From assembly GCA_900320765.1 (NCBI GenBank), contig ONTN01000084.1:1-6281 (forward strand): 6,281 bases of DNA. Reading direction: 5' to 3'. This stretch comes from an uncultured Eubacteriales bacterium. Lineage in GTDB: Bacteria > Bacillota > Clostridia > Oscillospirales > Oscillospiraceae. This document shows, piece after piece, positions 5,966 to 6,281 of the stretch. Below the pieces are notes generated by a model. It did not search any database and was not told where the DNA came from. It was given only the letters and a program-made list of their open reading frames with translations. Both the position numbers and the translations under genes were made by a program. The stretch's first letter is position 1. Each line of letters starts with the position of its first letter.

Positions 5966-6281
5966 TCAAAAATACAGACCGTTGTTCTCCAGCTCGTCGA
6001 GAAGATCGCCCATAAGATCAACGTTGTACGGTGTGATGAGGTAGGTGTTCACCGCGACCTTCTTTATCTTTCCGTCCTGGGCGTAAGCCACGCCGGAGAG
6101 GAAGTCTATAAGCCTTCTCGCGATATCCTTGTTCGTCTGCTCGAGGTTTAATACGACCGTCCTCTTCTCGCGAAGGTGGTCGGCTATCTCGGCGGCGTTC
6201 TCAAAGCGCTCGGGCTTTACGAGCACGACCTGGAGCTGCGTGGTCGCGTGGATATTCACGACCTTGTTATCCCTCTTCTCC
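5966..6281 (-). CDS. sepF: SepF cell-division protein, 5' end beyond the right edge (partial)
   Basis: SepF forms rings or arcs that tie FtsZ filaments to the membrane and shape the septum. The 104 visible residues are the globular C-terminal domain: QLQVVLVKPERFENAAEIAD, then the RTVVLNLEQTNKDIARRLIDFLSG segment with the family's FLSG signature, then YAQDGKIKKVAVNTYLITPYNVDL. The frame is open to the window edge (the codons just inside the edge read E-K-R-D-N-K-V), so the GTG at 6259-6257 should not be taken as the start. SepF proteins are usually about 150 residues, so roughly 45-50 N-terminal residues, with the membrane-binding amphipathic helix and linker, lie outside. The stop is TGA at 5968-5966. 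It is followed by 41 bp and then divIVA, with no ylmG or ylmH between. No alternative family fits as well. Confidence 0.95.
   Translation of the reverse strand, partial: EKRDNKVVNIHATTQLQVVLVKPERFENAAEIADHLREKRTVVLNLEQTNKDIARRLIDFLSGVAYAQDGKIKKVAVNTYLITPYNVDLMGDLLDELENNGLYF

Noticed and set aside
5915..6151. Plus-strand 78-codon frame opposite sepF
   Set aside because: It is antisense to a well-recognised sepF and shows no family features.
6257..6259. GTG as the start of sepF
   Set aside because: The frame stays open upstream to the window edge and a complete SepF needs an N-terminal membrane helix and linker, so the gene is simply cut by the edge.

Overview
The window reads as a piece of the division and cell-wall-linked gene cluster of a Gram-positive anaerobe, most likely a member of the Clostridia (Oscillospiraceae/Ruminococcaceae-like). 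This is inferred from gene order (sepF, divIVA, ileS, lspA, rluD-type gene), from the DivIVA/SepF pair, from high-GC coding DNA, and from a zinc-site-rich bacterial-type IleRS. No species can be named from the sequence alone. Every gene I can support is on the minus strand, so transcription runs from the right edge to the left.

Right to left (the direction of transcription): 6281-5966 holds the C-terminal two thirds of sepF, cut by the window edge. After a 41-bp gap comes a complete divIVA (5924-5046). A 63-bp gap with a GC-only hairpin leads to a complete ileS (4982-2178). A 54-bp gap carries a strong intrinsic-terminator-like hairpin whose T-run touches the ribosome binding site of lspA (2123-1575). 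lspA overlaps the RluA-family pseudouridine synthase gene (1597-698) by 23 bp. A 170-bp AT-rich gap with a candidate promoter and an inverted repeat then separates this cluster from an unrelated gene (527 to beyond position 1), which encodes an exported beta-helix-type protein cut by the left edge.

Functionally, SepF and DivIVA are cytosolic, membrane-associated organisers of the FtsZ ring and cell poles. IleRS charges tRNA-Ile, LspA removes signal peptides from lipoproteins in the membrane, and the RluD-type enzyme modifies 23S rRNA. The same order is known from Bacillus (sepF-ylmG-ylmH-divIVA-ileS-ylyA-lspA-ylyB-pyrR). Here ylmG, ylmH and ylyA are absent between their usual neighbours, and the beta-helix gene takes the place of pyrR.

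I did not find a new biological system. This is largely a conserved housekeeping region. The points most worth a second look are the hairpin before lspA, the AT-rich island with an inverted repeat, the altered KMSKS loop of IleRS, and the truncated surface/secreted protein. There are no RNA genes, insertion sequences, CRISPR arrays or attachment sites that I can support.
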